Assembly (NCBI GenBank): GCA_965221215.1
Contig: OZ244872.1
Coordinates: forward strand, 434,001-498,000
Reading direction: 5' to 3'
DNA: 64,000 bases
Origin: Aldehydirespirator sp965221215
GTDB taxonomy: Bacteria; Actinomycetota; Acidimicrobiia; Acidimicrobiales; Aldehydirespiratoraceae
Part shown: piece after piece, positions 25,148-32,688 of the stretch
How the letters are laid out: every line of letters starts with the position of its first letter
Position numbering within the stretch: position 1 is the stretch's first letter
Notes under the pieces: generated by a model
The model's input: only the letters and a program-made list of their open reading frames with translations
Told to the model about the DNA's origin: nothing
Database searches by the model: none
Made by a program: the position numbers and the translations under genes

Positions 25148-25897
25148 TCAAGGCGTTGCAGAGATGGGCTGGTACTCGGGGCCGGAGAGGGGCTCGTAGT
25201 TGTCGGGCCACGGCGCGAGCAGCCGGCACAGCAGGCGCATGTGCGGTGGTGTAGTGGCGGGGTTGACGTGTTCGGCCGTCACCTCGATCCCCGCGCCCAA
25301 ACTGCGCAGTTCATGGACCATCTCTACGAGACAGTCGGGAACGTAGCCGACCGGCTTGCCGGTCCGAGTGTTCAGCAGGACGGCTCGAGCATTGACCGGG
25401 TTGCCCGGTTCGTCCTCGAGTTCCAGCAGATCGCCGGCCTCCATACCGTCGACGGTTCGCGATGCGCCCTCGATGTGGCGGATGCCGCGGGCGAAGAACC
25501 GTGCGGAGAGTTCGTCCTCCGGCGTGCGCTGCGGGTGGCCGAACAACTCCAAGCGGTCGGTGGCGCGCCACCCTTCGCTGCGGATCAGCACCTCGAACGG
25601 GTCGGTGTCGACTTCGAGACCGAGCCTCTTTACGTAGTCGGGGTAGTCGGGCCGTCGCCTCGGCATCTGCCGGTTGCGGAACACCGCGAACAGACGGTCG
25701 CTCTCGTAGACACCGTGCAGGTCATTGAGGCCGGGGATGCCCTGGAAGTCCTCGAACCCTTCGGCCGCTTTCAGGTACACGAAGCGGTACGACTCACCGT
25801 CGAGCCCGGTCTGGCGCGTAAGTACGCCGACGGGCTGGATCAGTCCGTCGGGGTTGCGCCAAGTGGCATAGAGGCGGCGCTCGCCGTTCTCGGACAT
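25148..25897 (-). CDS. HIRAN-domain protein, partner of HipA-like kinase (249 aa)
   Basis: The C-terminal half shows a HIRAN-type fold: GDLLELEDEPGNPVNARAVLL...GKPVGYVPDCLVEMVHEL, the conserved pattern of positions that bind DNA ends in other HIRAN proteins. The N-terminal part (YATWRNPDGLIQPVGVLTR...YRFVYLK) resembles the N-terminal lobe often seen in HipA relatives. It lies 35 bases after the HipA-like kinase on the same strand. Start ATG 25897 is preceded by GCGTACGGTGAAGCCC; the kinase gene carries nearly the same leader, which supports both starts. Probable two-gene stress or toxin-antitoxin-like unit; function unproven. Confidence 0.65.
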   Translation of the reverse strand: MSENGERRLYATWRNPDGLIQPVGVLTRQTGLDGESYRFVYLKAAEGFEDFQGIPGLNDLHGVYESDRLFAVFRNRQMPRRRPDYPDYVKRLGLEVDTDPFEVLIRSEGWRATDRLELFGHPQRTPEDELSARFFARGIRHIEGASRTVDGMEAGDLLELEDEPGNPVNARAVLLNTRTGKPVGYVPDCLVEMVHELRSLGAGIEVTAEHVNPATTPPHMRLLCRLLAPWPDNYEPLSGPEYQPISATP

Positions 25898-25932
25898 GGG
25901 CTTCACCGTACGCAGGGAGTGTGACGCCGACA

Positions 25933-26871
25933 CTAATCGTGGCCGTCGAGCAGCCGTCGGCAATTCCGTCGCAGGACTCGCACCGCAAACTCTCGCGCGG
26001 TTTGCGACATTCGATCCTCAGGGATCAGCCATACCGGCTCGACGATCCGGTCGATTTCGCTGCAACGATCCATCCAGAGGCTGCGGGAGTCCGCCCTCAG
26101 CATTTCGATGGCCTGAATGGCGATAGTGATCGGGTGCGGCCTTCCCGCGAAGTGCGTCTTGGCACGGTCCGCGTACGCCTCCGGGGTGTAGCCGCCGTCG
26201 CGTGTCGTTAGGCGGGCCCTTCGCTGCTCGTCAGCCAACTGGAACCCGAGGCACGACGCATGGTCGAAGGTCGGGGAGAGGAAGCGGTGACCCGCTCGAT
26301 CCAGAACCGCCCAGTTCTCTTCGTGTCGATCTGTGTTCCCCACCACGGCATCCAGGACCAGGTAGCCGGCAAACACGTCCCAGGCCGTCAGACCAGCGGC
26401 CACCCCATCGGGTGCATGAACCTCGGTCAGCGCTTCGCGGATGGTCGCCGGGGTGTAGGAGCTCCGGTCTCGCCCCGTTACAGGCTCGACAAGAAGCTGG
26501 TTGCCTGGGATCAGTACCGCCTTCGCATCGCCGCCTTGGGCGTCAGCAAGCACCGACCTGCTGATCACGCCCAGCGCGCGCTTTTCGTTTGGTCGGGAGG
26601 TGGCCAGTTCCGTGCGAGCAGCGGGCAGGCCGAGCCGTTCGGCCACACCGTTGGCGACTCGCTCAGACCAGTCGTCACCCTTCCAGTAGAACGTGCCATC
26701 ATTCGCCGTGCTGTACGTAGCGTCCTTCATGAGCCAGCGCTCGTCCGTTTCGGGGTGTCGCAGCCAGCGCTTCGGCTTCGTTCCGAGCACCTCGTCACCG
26801 ACGATGCGCCAGTCCGTGACGTCGATGTCCTCGTAGATCGGCGTCGCGGCTTGCTCGACACTCTCGGGCAT
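25933..26871 (-). CDS. HipA-like serine/threonine kinase (312 aa)
   Basis: Contains the HipA C-terminal kinase core: catalytic loop GNTDRHEENW (178-187, D181 as catalytic base), metal-binding D203 in SPTFDHASCLGF, and a phosphate-loop-like LGVISRSVL segment near 100. It lacks the N-terminal subdomain of E. coli HipA (about 440 residues), and no HipB-type HTH antitoxin is adjacent. Its partner is a HIRAN protein instead. HipA kinases phosphorylate aminoacyl-tRNA synthetases and block growth; that role here is inference. ATG 26871 follows GGTG, with an in-frame GTG at 26880. Confidence 0.72.
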   Translation of the reverse strand: MPESVEQAATPIYEDIDVTDWRIVGDEVLGTKPKRWLRHPETDERWLMKDATYSTANDGTFYWKGDDWSERVANGVAERLGLPAARTELATSRPNEKRALGVISRSVLADAQGGDAKAVLIPGNQLLVEPVTGRDRSSYTPATIREALTEVHAPDGVAAGLTAWDVFAGYLVLDAVVGNTDRHEENWAVLDRAGHRFLSPTFDHASCLGFQLADEQRRARLTTRDGGYTPEAYADRAKTHFAGRPHPITIAIQAIEMLRADSRSLWMDRCSEIDRIVEPVWLIPEDRMSQTAREFAVRVLRRNCRRLLDGHD

Positions 26872-26913
26872 GGGCGCCACCGTACGCCCGGGGAGAGCTC
26901 GTCGTCGTCGGCT

Positions 26914-27055
26914 CCAAGAGGGCGCGCAAATAGGTGAGAGCCAGTCGCGCCGCAGCGGGGTCTTTCCCGCTCTTGTTCGCTGCGCTCACGGGCCGCTCGG
27001 GCCACGGCCTCGCCCGTATGGGGCCGGATTCGCTCACCTATTCGCTCGGCCTCTA
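26914..27055. repeat. Dispersed MITE/REP-like repeat, copy B (full length)
   Basis: On the minus strand it begins at the Ldh stop: TAGAGGCCGAGCGAATAGG, continues through CGTGGCCCGAGCGGCCCGTG and CAGCGAACAAGAGCGGGAA, and closes with CTCACCTATTTGCGCGCCC. The ends are inverted: GCGAATAGGTGAG versus the complement of CTCACCTATTTGC (12 of 13). About 140 bases, non-coding, filling the gap between the Ldh stop and the HipA-like gene. Copies or parts: A, C, D, E. Confidence 0.65.
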
Positions 27056-28195
27056 ACCGGAGAAGTCGGCTCTGAGGGTTTCGATGTGTAGGCCGACGCT
27101 CTCGACGATCTGTGTGAACGAGTCCCAGTGGGCGGGCAGGATCTCGACCGGTTCGGTCGAGGCCATGGCTCGCCAGCCTCGCTCGCCGGGCAGGAAGATC
27201 TCGTCCACTCCGGGGCGGCGCTTGGCCCCCTTCACCGCCTCGACCAGCCGGTCGGACTTGTGGCCTGCCTCGTCGGCGGGCATCCAGTGGGACGGGTCGA
27301 TCACGATCACGCAGGCCCCGCCGGTGAGGGCCTCGTCGCGAGGCTCCAGCCAGTACGACGGCGGTCCCGCGATCTCGGGGCTGAGGCGGGCGCCGGGGTT
27401 GATGAGCCCGGCCAGCATCTCGGTGAACAGGTTGAAGGCGTACAGCCGGGGCGTGCCGAACACCGACGGCGCCTCGCAGTCGGAGATCCGGCCGTACTCC
27501 TGCATCTGCTTGAAGTAGGGGGCCGGGTCGTCGGTCAGCTCGCCGGTGTCGGGGTCTACCAGAAACGGCCCCGGCAGCCGCCGCCGCTGGAAGTAGGCCT
27601 CGCTGAGGTTGCCGTCGTGGACCTCGATGGCCTGGATGTCGCTGACGATGGGCGGGTGCTCGCCGCCGGGGGAGGCCGCCGCGAACGGCGCGCCCGACAG
27701 CACGTTCTGCATCCCGCCCCAGGGCGACACCAGCGGCAGGCTGTTGTTGGTGGCCATGGCCATCATCTTTTCGGCCGCCGCCATCCTCACGTAGGTGCCG
27801 AAGGCGCCGGCGTCGTTGAAGTCCCGCACGAAGGCGACGGCTATGGCGTGCTCCCGGGCCTTGTCGATGGCGGCGGCAGTGGCCATGGTGAGCGCCCACT
27901 GGCCCGACGAGCGGCGGGCGTCGATCACCAGCCAGGTCGGCCCCTCGTCCACCACCTCGGGCACCGCGGTCACGTCCATGGTGCCGGTGCGGGCCAGCAG
28001 CACCGGGATCTCGAACACCCCCATGCCCTGGGTGAGCTTGCCGTTGCGATCCCCGTCGGACACGCAGCGGGCCACCGCCTCGGCGTGCTCGGCCGAGAAC
28101 CCCAGTTCGCCCAGCACCCGGCGGTAGCAGTGCTCCAGAAAGTCCGGGTCCTCTCGCCGCATGTCTCCGGCGCGGCAGGCGTCAGGCTCGTTCAT
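27053..28195 (-). CDS. Ldh family (YlbC/MDH2-type) NAD(P)-dependent oxidoreductase
   Basis: 380-residue member of the malate/L-lactate/ureidoglycolate dehydrogenase family, unrelated in fold to classical malate dehydrogenases. Family landmarks: SDGDRNGKLTQGM...PVLLART (SHGxxSHGxxR-like), ARRSSGQWALTMATAAAIDKAREHAIAVAFVRD (cofactor and active-site helix), LVSPWGGMQN and LPGERG near the C-terminus (the family's PGExE). The usual catalytic SHG histidine region reads DGDRNGKLTQG, so the active site deviates. It converts a 2-hydroxyacid or an amino-acid-like substrate with NAD(P). Divergent from the PhyH gene. Confidence 0.82.
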   Translation of the reverse strand: MNEPDACRAGDMRREDPDFLEHCYRRVLGELGFSAEHAEAVARCVSDGDRNGKLTQGMGVFEIPVLLARTGTMDVTAVPEVVDEGPTWLVIDARRSSGQWALTMATAAAIDKAREHAIAVAFVRDFNDAGAFGTYVRMAAAEKMMAMATNNSLPLVSPWGGMQNVLSGAPFAAASPGGEHPPIVSDIQAIEVHDGNLSEAYFQRRRLPGPFLVDPDTGELTDDPAPYFKQMQEYGRISDCEAPSVFGTPRLYAFNLFTEMLAGLINPGARLSPEIAGPPSYWLEPRDEALTGGACVIVIDPSHWMPADEAGHKSDRLVEAVKGAKRRPGVDEIFLPGERGWRAMASTEPVEILPAHWDSFTQIVESVGLHIETLRADFSG

Positions 28196-28299
28196 GTCGG
28201 CTCGGACTCGCTCGGCCCGACCCCCGGTGATTGGCGCGCCCGACCGATCGGCTCGTTCATGTTGACTCTTCGCATGTCGGCTCCCGTAGTCGCGGCCCG

Positions 28300-28403
28300 T
28301 CTCACTACTGTAGAAACCTCAACGATGACTGAGAAGACGAAGGCACTGGCCTTGCGGGTCGATTCCAAGTCTCACTACTGCGCAGACCTTGCCGATGGCT
28401 GAG
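28300..28403 (+). repeat. Direct repeat spanning the PhyH start region
   Basis: The 34-base unit at 28300-28333 recurs at 28370-28403, 70 bases later, with 26 matching bases including TCTCACTACTG and CGATGNCTGAG. Both copies thus contain an ATG followed by (T/A)E codons; the second is the PhyH start. A tandem duplication of the translation start region. Confidence 0.65.
28325..28402 (+). CDS. Upstream mini-ORF overlapping the PhyH start (25 aa)
   Basis: ATG 28325, in the first copy of the 70-base duplication, opens 25 codons (MTEKTKALALR...) that stop at TGA 28400-28402, overlapping the PhyH ATG by eight bases. It could couple translation or be a by-product of the duplication. No homology recognised. 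Confidence 0.25.
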   Translation: MTEKTKALALRVDSKSHYCADLADG

Positions 28404-29228
28404 ATCGGGCGGCTGGCGGCGGACTGCACCACCGACGACATCGTCGAGGCCAACGAGCGCGACGGGGGCGTGATCGTCGACGGCTGGCTGGGGCCCGACC
28501 TGCTGGCCCGCTTCAATGCCGAACTGGAGCCGTGGCTGGATGCCCACCGCGGCACCGACTCCGGCTCCGACGCTTCCGACGAGTTCCTGGGACGGCGCAC
28601 CCGGCGGCTCCAGGGGCTGTGCGCCAAGGCGCCGAGCTTCACCGAGATCATGCTGGACGAGCGCCTGCTGGGCTTCGCCGAGGCGGTGGTGGGACCGATC
28701 AGCCCGACGGTGATCCTCAACGACGGCGAGGTGATCGACATCGGCCCCGGCGAGTCGGCCCAGCCCTTCCACCGCGACGACGACGCCTGGAACTTCGCCC
28801 GCCCGTCGGCGCCGATGATCGTCAACACCATTGCCGCGCTGGTCGACATCACCCCCGAGATGGGGGGCACGCTGGTGGTGCCCGGCAGCCACCGCTGGGA
28901 ACCCTGCCGTGACCCGGCGCCGAGTGAGGTGGCCGCCTGCTCGCTGCCGGCCGGCTCGGCCCTGTTCTTCCGGGGCGACACGCTGCACGCCGGCGGGGCC
29001 AACCGCACCCGCGACCGCCGCCGCCGGGCCCTGTCCACCGGCTACTGCTGCGGCTGGCTGAGGCCGGTGGAGAACAGCTACACCAACGTCCCGCCCCAGG
29101 TGGCCCAGACCCTGCCCCGGCGGGCTCAGGAACTTCTGGGCTACGCCCTCTACGACGCCTCGGCGGCAGGCGGCGGCTACCTCGGCTATCACGACATGGG
29201 CGACCCCATGCGCCTAATGGAGGATTGA
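28395..29228 (+). CDS. Phytanoyl-CoA dioxygenase (PhyH) family, Fe(II)/2-oxoglutarate dependent
   Basis: 277 residues with the full metal triad: H126-x-D128 in PFHRDD and H198 in RGDTLHAGG, and an arginine near 204-206 (NRTRDRR) for 2-oxoglutarate. VVPGSHRW at 161-168 is the PhyH signature. These enzymes hydroxylate a small molecule, fatty acyl or secondary-metabolite substrate; the class is common in marine Acidimicrobiia. ATG 28395 is chosen; a TTG two codons upstream is less likely. No ribosome site is evident, only an upstream mini-ORF overlapping the start. Confidence 0.88.
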   Translation: MAEIGRLAADCTTDDIVEANERDGGVIVDGWLGPDLLARFNAELEPWLDAHRGTDSGSDASDEFLGRRTRRLQGLCAKAPSFTEIMLDERLLGFAEAVVGPISPTVILNDGEVIDIGPGESAQPFHRDDDAWNFARPSAPMIVNTIAALVDITPEMGGTLVVPGSHRWEPCRDPAPSEVAACSLPAGSALFFRGDTLHAGGANRTRDRRRRALSTGYCCGWLRPVENSYTNVPPQVAQTLPRRAQELLGYALYDASAAGGGYLGYHDMGDPMRLMED

Positions 29229-29259
29229 ATCCCGCCCGACGACGAAGAGCGTGCCCTCG

Positions 29260-29727
29260 CTACAACTCGTCGATGGATTCTTTGGATGAGCCGATTGACA
29301 TGAACTCGATGATGGTGCCGAAGGGGTCGCGGCAGTACACCGCCTCGCCGCCGTGGTCGAAGCGCAGCGGGTCGCCCGTCCTGGCGCCGCCCAACTCGAC
29401 CAGCCGGTCGAGGGCGGCGGCCACGTCGTCCACTTCGATGGCCAGATGGCGCAGCCCCAACTCGTGGGCGCCGCGCTCGGCGGGGTCGTCACCGACCCGG
29501 GCGGGGGAGTGGTACTGCCACAGCTCCAGGTAGCTGCTCGATCCCCGCAGCATCGCGCCGTCGGCTGAGGATCCGGCCAGTCCCACCGCGCTGTCGGCGC
29601 CGGGGTCGGGGGCTCGCCACCGGTCCCGGCCGATGACCTCCATGTCCAACAGCGCGCCGTAGAAGGCGATGGCCGCGTCGAGGTCGCGAACCACCAGCCC
29701 CGCGTGGTGGATCCCCCTGATGTTCAC
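29260..29727 (-). CDS. VOC family protein (155 aa, single glyoxalase-like module)
   Basis: Small metal-binding VOC protein: IRGIHHAGLVVRDLDAAIAFYGALL (ligand H7 or H8), LGLRHLAIEVDDVAAAL (ligand H), and AVYCRDPFGTIIEFMS with the terminal glutamate. This is the typical length of one glyoxalase I / lactoylglutathione-lyase-like subunit that works as a dimer. ATG 29727 overlaps the stop of the upstream VOC gene as ATGA, so the two are co-translated. It converges with the PhyH gene. Confidence 0.85.
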   Translation of the reverse strand: MNIRGIHHAGLVVRDLDAAIAFYGALLDMEVIGRDRWRAPDPGADSAVGLAGSSADGAMLRGSSSYLELWQYHSPARVGDDPAERGAHELGLRHLAIEVDDVAAALDRLVELGGARTGDPLRFDHGGEAVYCRDPFGTIIEFMSIGSSKESIDEL

Positions 29728-30596
29728 GCCGCCAGGCGCTCGCGCACCTGCACGAGGTTGCCGCTGGGCTCGCGCAGGTAGCCGGTGCGGACGCCGATGC
29801 GGTCGTCGTGGGCGGGGGCGGCCACCTCACCGAAGCCGGCGGCCAGCGCGTCGCTCCAAGCGGCGTCCACATCGCCGGCCTGGTAGAGCACGGTGGATAT
29901 CGCCGGTCCGTGGCGCTCCATCAGGGCGTGCTCGGCCTCGGTGCTGGGGGTGGCCAGCACGTTGACGCATTGGCGGCCCTGGTAGGTGTGGTCGGCCAGG
30001 TACACGAGACCGTCGTTGCCGCTGCGGGCGTCGAGGATGATCCGCTGGCCCAGAACGTCGGTGTACCACTCGACCTGGCTGTCCAGGTCCCGGCAGAGCT
30101 GCACCACGCCCAGGGTCTGCAGACCGGGATGGCCCACCGGGCGGAACTCCACGTCGGGGGTCTTGAACTCGCCGGGGTACGACATGATCTCCACCCAGCG
30201 GCCCTCGGGGTCGATGGCCACGAAGCCGTGGTAGGTGTCGCCGAACTCTTCATAGGGCATGGCCACCTCCGCGCCGTTGGACTGGAGATGGTCGACGGTG
30301 TCGTAGGCGCTGGGCACAATCCAGCAGATGTGGTTGATGCCCGAGCCGTGCTCGGCGAACCAGCGGCGCTCGTACTCGAACTGGTACGGCGGCGACTCGA
30401 GCTGCATCTGGAAGGGGCCGCCGCAGGCCAGGAAGGTGTAGTCCACGCCGCCCTCGCCGGTGTGGTGCAGGTCGGCCACACCCTCCCAGTAGTAGGCCGG
30501 GATGGCGTGATACCAGCGCAGCCAGTTCCACATGGCGTCGCGGGGCTGCTTCTCGAAGATGCACAGATGGTGGAGCTGGTAGGCGGGAACGGTCAT
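29724..30596 (-). CDS. VOC family protein, two modules (290 aa)
   Basis: Begins MTVPAYQLHHLCIFEKQ; the second module begins RPVGHPGLQTLGVVQLCRDLDSQVEW. It contains GSGINHICWIVPSAYDTVDHL and WVEIMSYPGEF, the usual paired beta-alpha-beta-beta-beta units with H and E metal ligands. ATG 30596 is preferred over upstream in-frame starts because the preceding codons are Arg/Ser-rich and not family-like. It is coupled to the 155-residue VOC protein. Substrate unknown; dioxygenase or isomerase on an aromatic or polyketide-like compound is possible. Confidence 0.8.
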   Translation of the reverse strand: MTVPAYQLHHLCIFEKQPRDAMWNWLRWYHAIPAYYWEGVADLHHTGEGGVDYTFLACGGPFQMQLESPPYQFEYERRWFAEHGSGINHICWIVPSAYDTVDHLQSNGAEVAMPYEEFGDTYHGFVAIDPEGRWVEIMSYPGEFKTPDVEFRPVGHPGLQTLGVVQLCRDLDSQVEWYTDVLGQRIILDARSGNDGLVYLADHTYQGRQCVNVLATPSTEAEHALMERHGPAISTVLYQAGDVDAAWSDALAAGFGEVAAPAHDDRIGVRTGYLREPSGNLVQVRERLAA

Positions 30597-30663
30597 CGGC
30601 GTCTCCGGCTGCGGTCGCGGCTGGTGCGAGCGCCCACGATAGGAGGCAACCGGCCACCGGGCC

Positions 30664-30727
30664 CGATCCGGCCAACTGGAGGCCCTGCGATCCGGCCAGA
30701 CTCGTCGGGAGGTCGAGCGATCCGACC
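30664..30727 (+). repeat. Three direct repeats upstream of the ABC exporter
   Basis: CGATCCGGCCA at 30664-30674 and 30688-30698, then CGATCCGACC at 30718-30727 (spacings 24 and 30 bases). They lie between the divergent VOC and ABC operons and could bind a regulator. Confidence 0.35.
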
Positions 30728-30754
30728 CTGCCCGTTGATGAGGCATCGCAGCCG

Positions 30755-30760
30755 TATGCT
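30755..30760 (+). promoter_or_regulatory. Candidate -10 element, leaderless ABC mRNA
   Basis: TATGCT ends six bases before GTG 30767, and there is no ribosome site between. TTGATG at 30735-30740 is too close (14 bases) to be an ideal -35. Confidence 0.45.
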
Positions 30761-30766
30761 GCCGCG

Positions 30767-31690
30767 GTGCCCATAGTCGAGACGCAGGGGTTGACCCAGC
30801 GCTTCCGCTCCACCATCGCCCTCGATGGTCTCGACCTGCAGATGCAGCCCGGCGTGACCGGGCTCGTCGGCGCCAACGGCGCGGGCAAGACCACGCTGCT
30901 CAACGCCATGCTCGGGCTGCGGGCGCCCACATCGGGATCGCTCACCGTGCTGGGCTTCGACCCGCAGACGGCCGGCCATCGGCTCCGGGCCATGGTCGGC
31001 TTCGCTCCCGAGCGCAATGTGTTGCCCGACGAGATGCGCGCCGTCGACTTCGTGCGGCACCTGTCGGAGGTTCAGGGCCTGCCCCGCAGCGAGGCCCGCA
31101 ACCGGGCGTCCGACACCCTGTGGCTGGTGGGGCTGGGCGAGGAGCGCCTCCGGCCCCTGGGCACCATGTCCACCGGCCAGCGCCAGCGGGTGAAGCTGGC
31201 CCAGGCCATCGCCTCGGATCCCAGGCTGGTGCTGCTCGACGAGCCCACCGACGGCCTCGATCCGGTGCAGCGCAGCGAGATGCTGACCCTCATCGGCCAG
31301 ATCAGCCGGGACTTCTCGATCGACGTGGTGCTGTCGTCGCATCAGCTGGAAGAGGTCGAGCGGGTATGCGACAACGTGGTGGCCCTCGATGCGGGCCGTC
31401 TGGTGGCCTGCGGACCGATCAGCGAACTGGTCGGAGCGGGCGACGGGATCACCCTCGAGTTGGTGGAGGTGGCCGAACCGGCCGGGTCGGTCGATGCGGT
31501 GGAGGCCGCACTGCGCGCCGGCGGCCTCGATGTGCGGCGCCACGACGCCACGCTGGCGCTTCGAGGCGCAGAGTTCGAGGCGCTGTGCGACCGGGCCCGC
31601 GACGAGGTGGCGGCCGCCGGGGCCCGCATCCGCCGTCTCGATACCCGTCGGCGCACGCTTGAGGACCTCTTCGAGGACGGCGCCCGATGA
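30767..31690 (+). CDS. ABC transporter ATP-binding protein (ABC-2 exporter, 307 aa)
   Basis: Exporter ATPase of the CcmA/NatA group. Walker A GANGAGKTT at about residues 36-44, signature MSTGQRQRVKLAQAI, Walker B LVLLDEPTDGLDPVQR, then SSHQLEEVERVCD, and a C-terminal extension (about 220-307) ending RRRTLEDLF, common in ABC-2 ATPases. The start is a GTG six bases after a -10-like hexamer. Its stop overlaps the permease start (ATGA). First of four exporter genes in the order ATPase-permease-ATPase-permease. Confidence 0.92.
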   Translation: MPIVETQGLTQRFRSTIALDGLDLQMQPGVTGLVGANGAGKTTLLNAMLGLRAPTSGSLTVLGFDPQTAGHRLRAMVGFAPERNVLPDEMRAVDFVRHLSEVQGLPRSEARNRASDTLWLVGLGEERLRPLGTMSTGQRQRVKLAQAIASDPRLVLLDEPTDGLDPVQRSEMLTLIGQISRDFSIDVVLSSHQLEEVERVCDNVVALDAGRLVACGPISELVGAGDGITLELVEVAEPAGSVDAVEAALRAGGLDVRRHDATLALRGAEFEALCDRARDEVAAAGARIRRLDTRRRTLEDLFEDGAR

Positions 31691-32688
31691 GCGACCCCGG
31701 CCCGTCCGGCCCGGCTGCCGAGGGCACGGCCGCCTCTGGAGCCACAGCCGACGCGGCCCAGATCATCGACCGGGGCTACCGGTCCTACGACGGTCCCCGT
31801 ACCGGCCTGCCGGGCGCGGTGCGCTCCGTGGTCCGCTACTCGGTGCGCCACACCCTGGGACTGGGGCGTCCGGCCCGCCACAAGATCCTGCCCTGGCTGG
31901 CGGTAGTGATCGCGCTGGTGCCCGCGGTGGTGTTCGTGGGTCTGGCGGTGGTGCTCAACGTCGATCTGATCACCGATGAGATCCTGCCCGACTACCACCA
32001 GTACTACGGCTTCATCACCACCGCGCTGTTCTTCTACTGCGGCATCGTGGTGCCCGACATCCTGGTCTCGGACCGTCGCAGCGGGATGCTGCAGCTCTAC
32101 CTGTCCACCCCGCTTCGGCGGTGGAGCTATCTCACCTCCAAGGCGCTGGCGGTGGCGCTCACCCTGGCCGTGCTCACCATCGGCCCAGTCTTGTTTCTAT
32201 TGGTGGCCTACACCATCGAGGGCTCGGGTCCCGACGGGCTCGTCGAATGGCTCAAGATCTTCGTGCAGATCATGGTGGCCGGCGCAGCCATCTCGGCCGC
32301 GTTCACTGCGGCCAGCCTGGCCGCGGCCAGCCTCACCGACCGCCGGGCCTTCGCCTCGATCGGCGTGGTCCTGCTGCTGTGGGGCAGCGGATTCGTGACC
32401 CTGGCGCTGGTGGAGGGGGCCGACATGAGCGCCAACCTCTACGCCTTCGACCTCGGAGGGATCTCCGACGAGCTCAAGAACCGGATCTACGGCGTCGAGG
32501 GAATCGATTCCCTCGGAGACGACGGCTCCGGGCCGGACGAGGGCTTCGGGAGCGACGATGACTTCAACCCCGGGGCGGGGCGCGAGCAGCTCTCGACGCT
32601 GTTCGTGGCCGCCGCCAACCTGGCCTGGGTGGTGGCGGGCTCGGCCGTGGTGTGGTGGCGCTACCGGCGGCTGGCGCAGAGCCGATGA
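31687..32688 (+). CDS. ABC-2 type permease (333 aa)
   Basis: Membrane subunit. An N-terminal soluble stretch with QIIDRGYRSYDGPRTG is a conserved opening motif of this permease family. Six helices follow: VVIALVPAVVFVGLAVVL, YGFITTALFFYCGIVVPDIL, a coupling segment (GMLQLYLSTPLRRW), helices near 160-235, and a final one near 310. A hydrophilic acidic insert (DDGSGPDEGFGSDDDF) sits before the last helix. It is coupled to both neighbours by ATGA overlaps. Confidence 0.88.
   Translation: MSDPGPSGPAAEGTAASGATADAAQIIDRGYRSYDGPRTGLPGAVRSVVRYSVRHTLGLGRPARHKILPWLAVVIALVPAVVFVGLAVVLNVDLITDEILPDYHQYYGFITTALFFYCGIVVPDILVSDRRSGMLQLYLSTPLRRWSYLTSKALAVALTLAVLTIGPVLFLLVAYTIEGSGPDGLVEWLKIFVQIMVAGAAISAAFTAASLAAASLTDRRAFASIGVVLLLWGSGFVTLALVEGADMSANLYAFDLGGISDELKNRIYGVEGIDSLGDDGSGPDEGFGSDDDFNPGAGREQLSTLFVAAANLAWVVAGSAVVWWRYRRLAQSR

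Noticed and set aside
28196..28260. Further copies of the dispersed repeat near 28200-28225 and 44090-44150
   Set aside because: Only short fragments (GGCCGAGCGA-like, TTCGCTGCGCTC) match; too weak to call.
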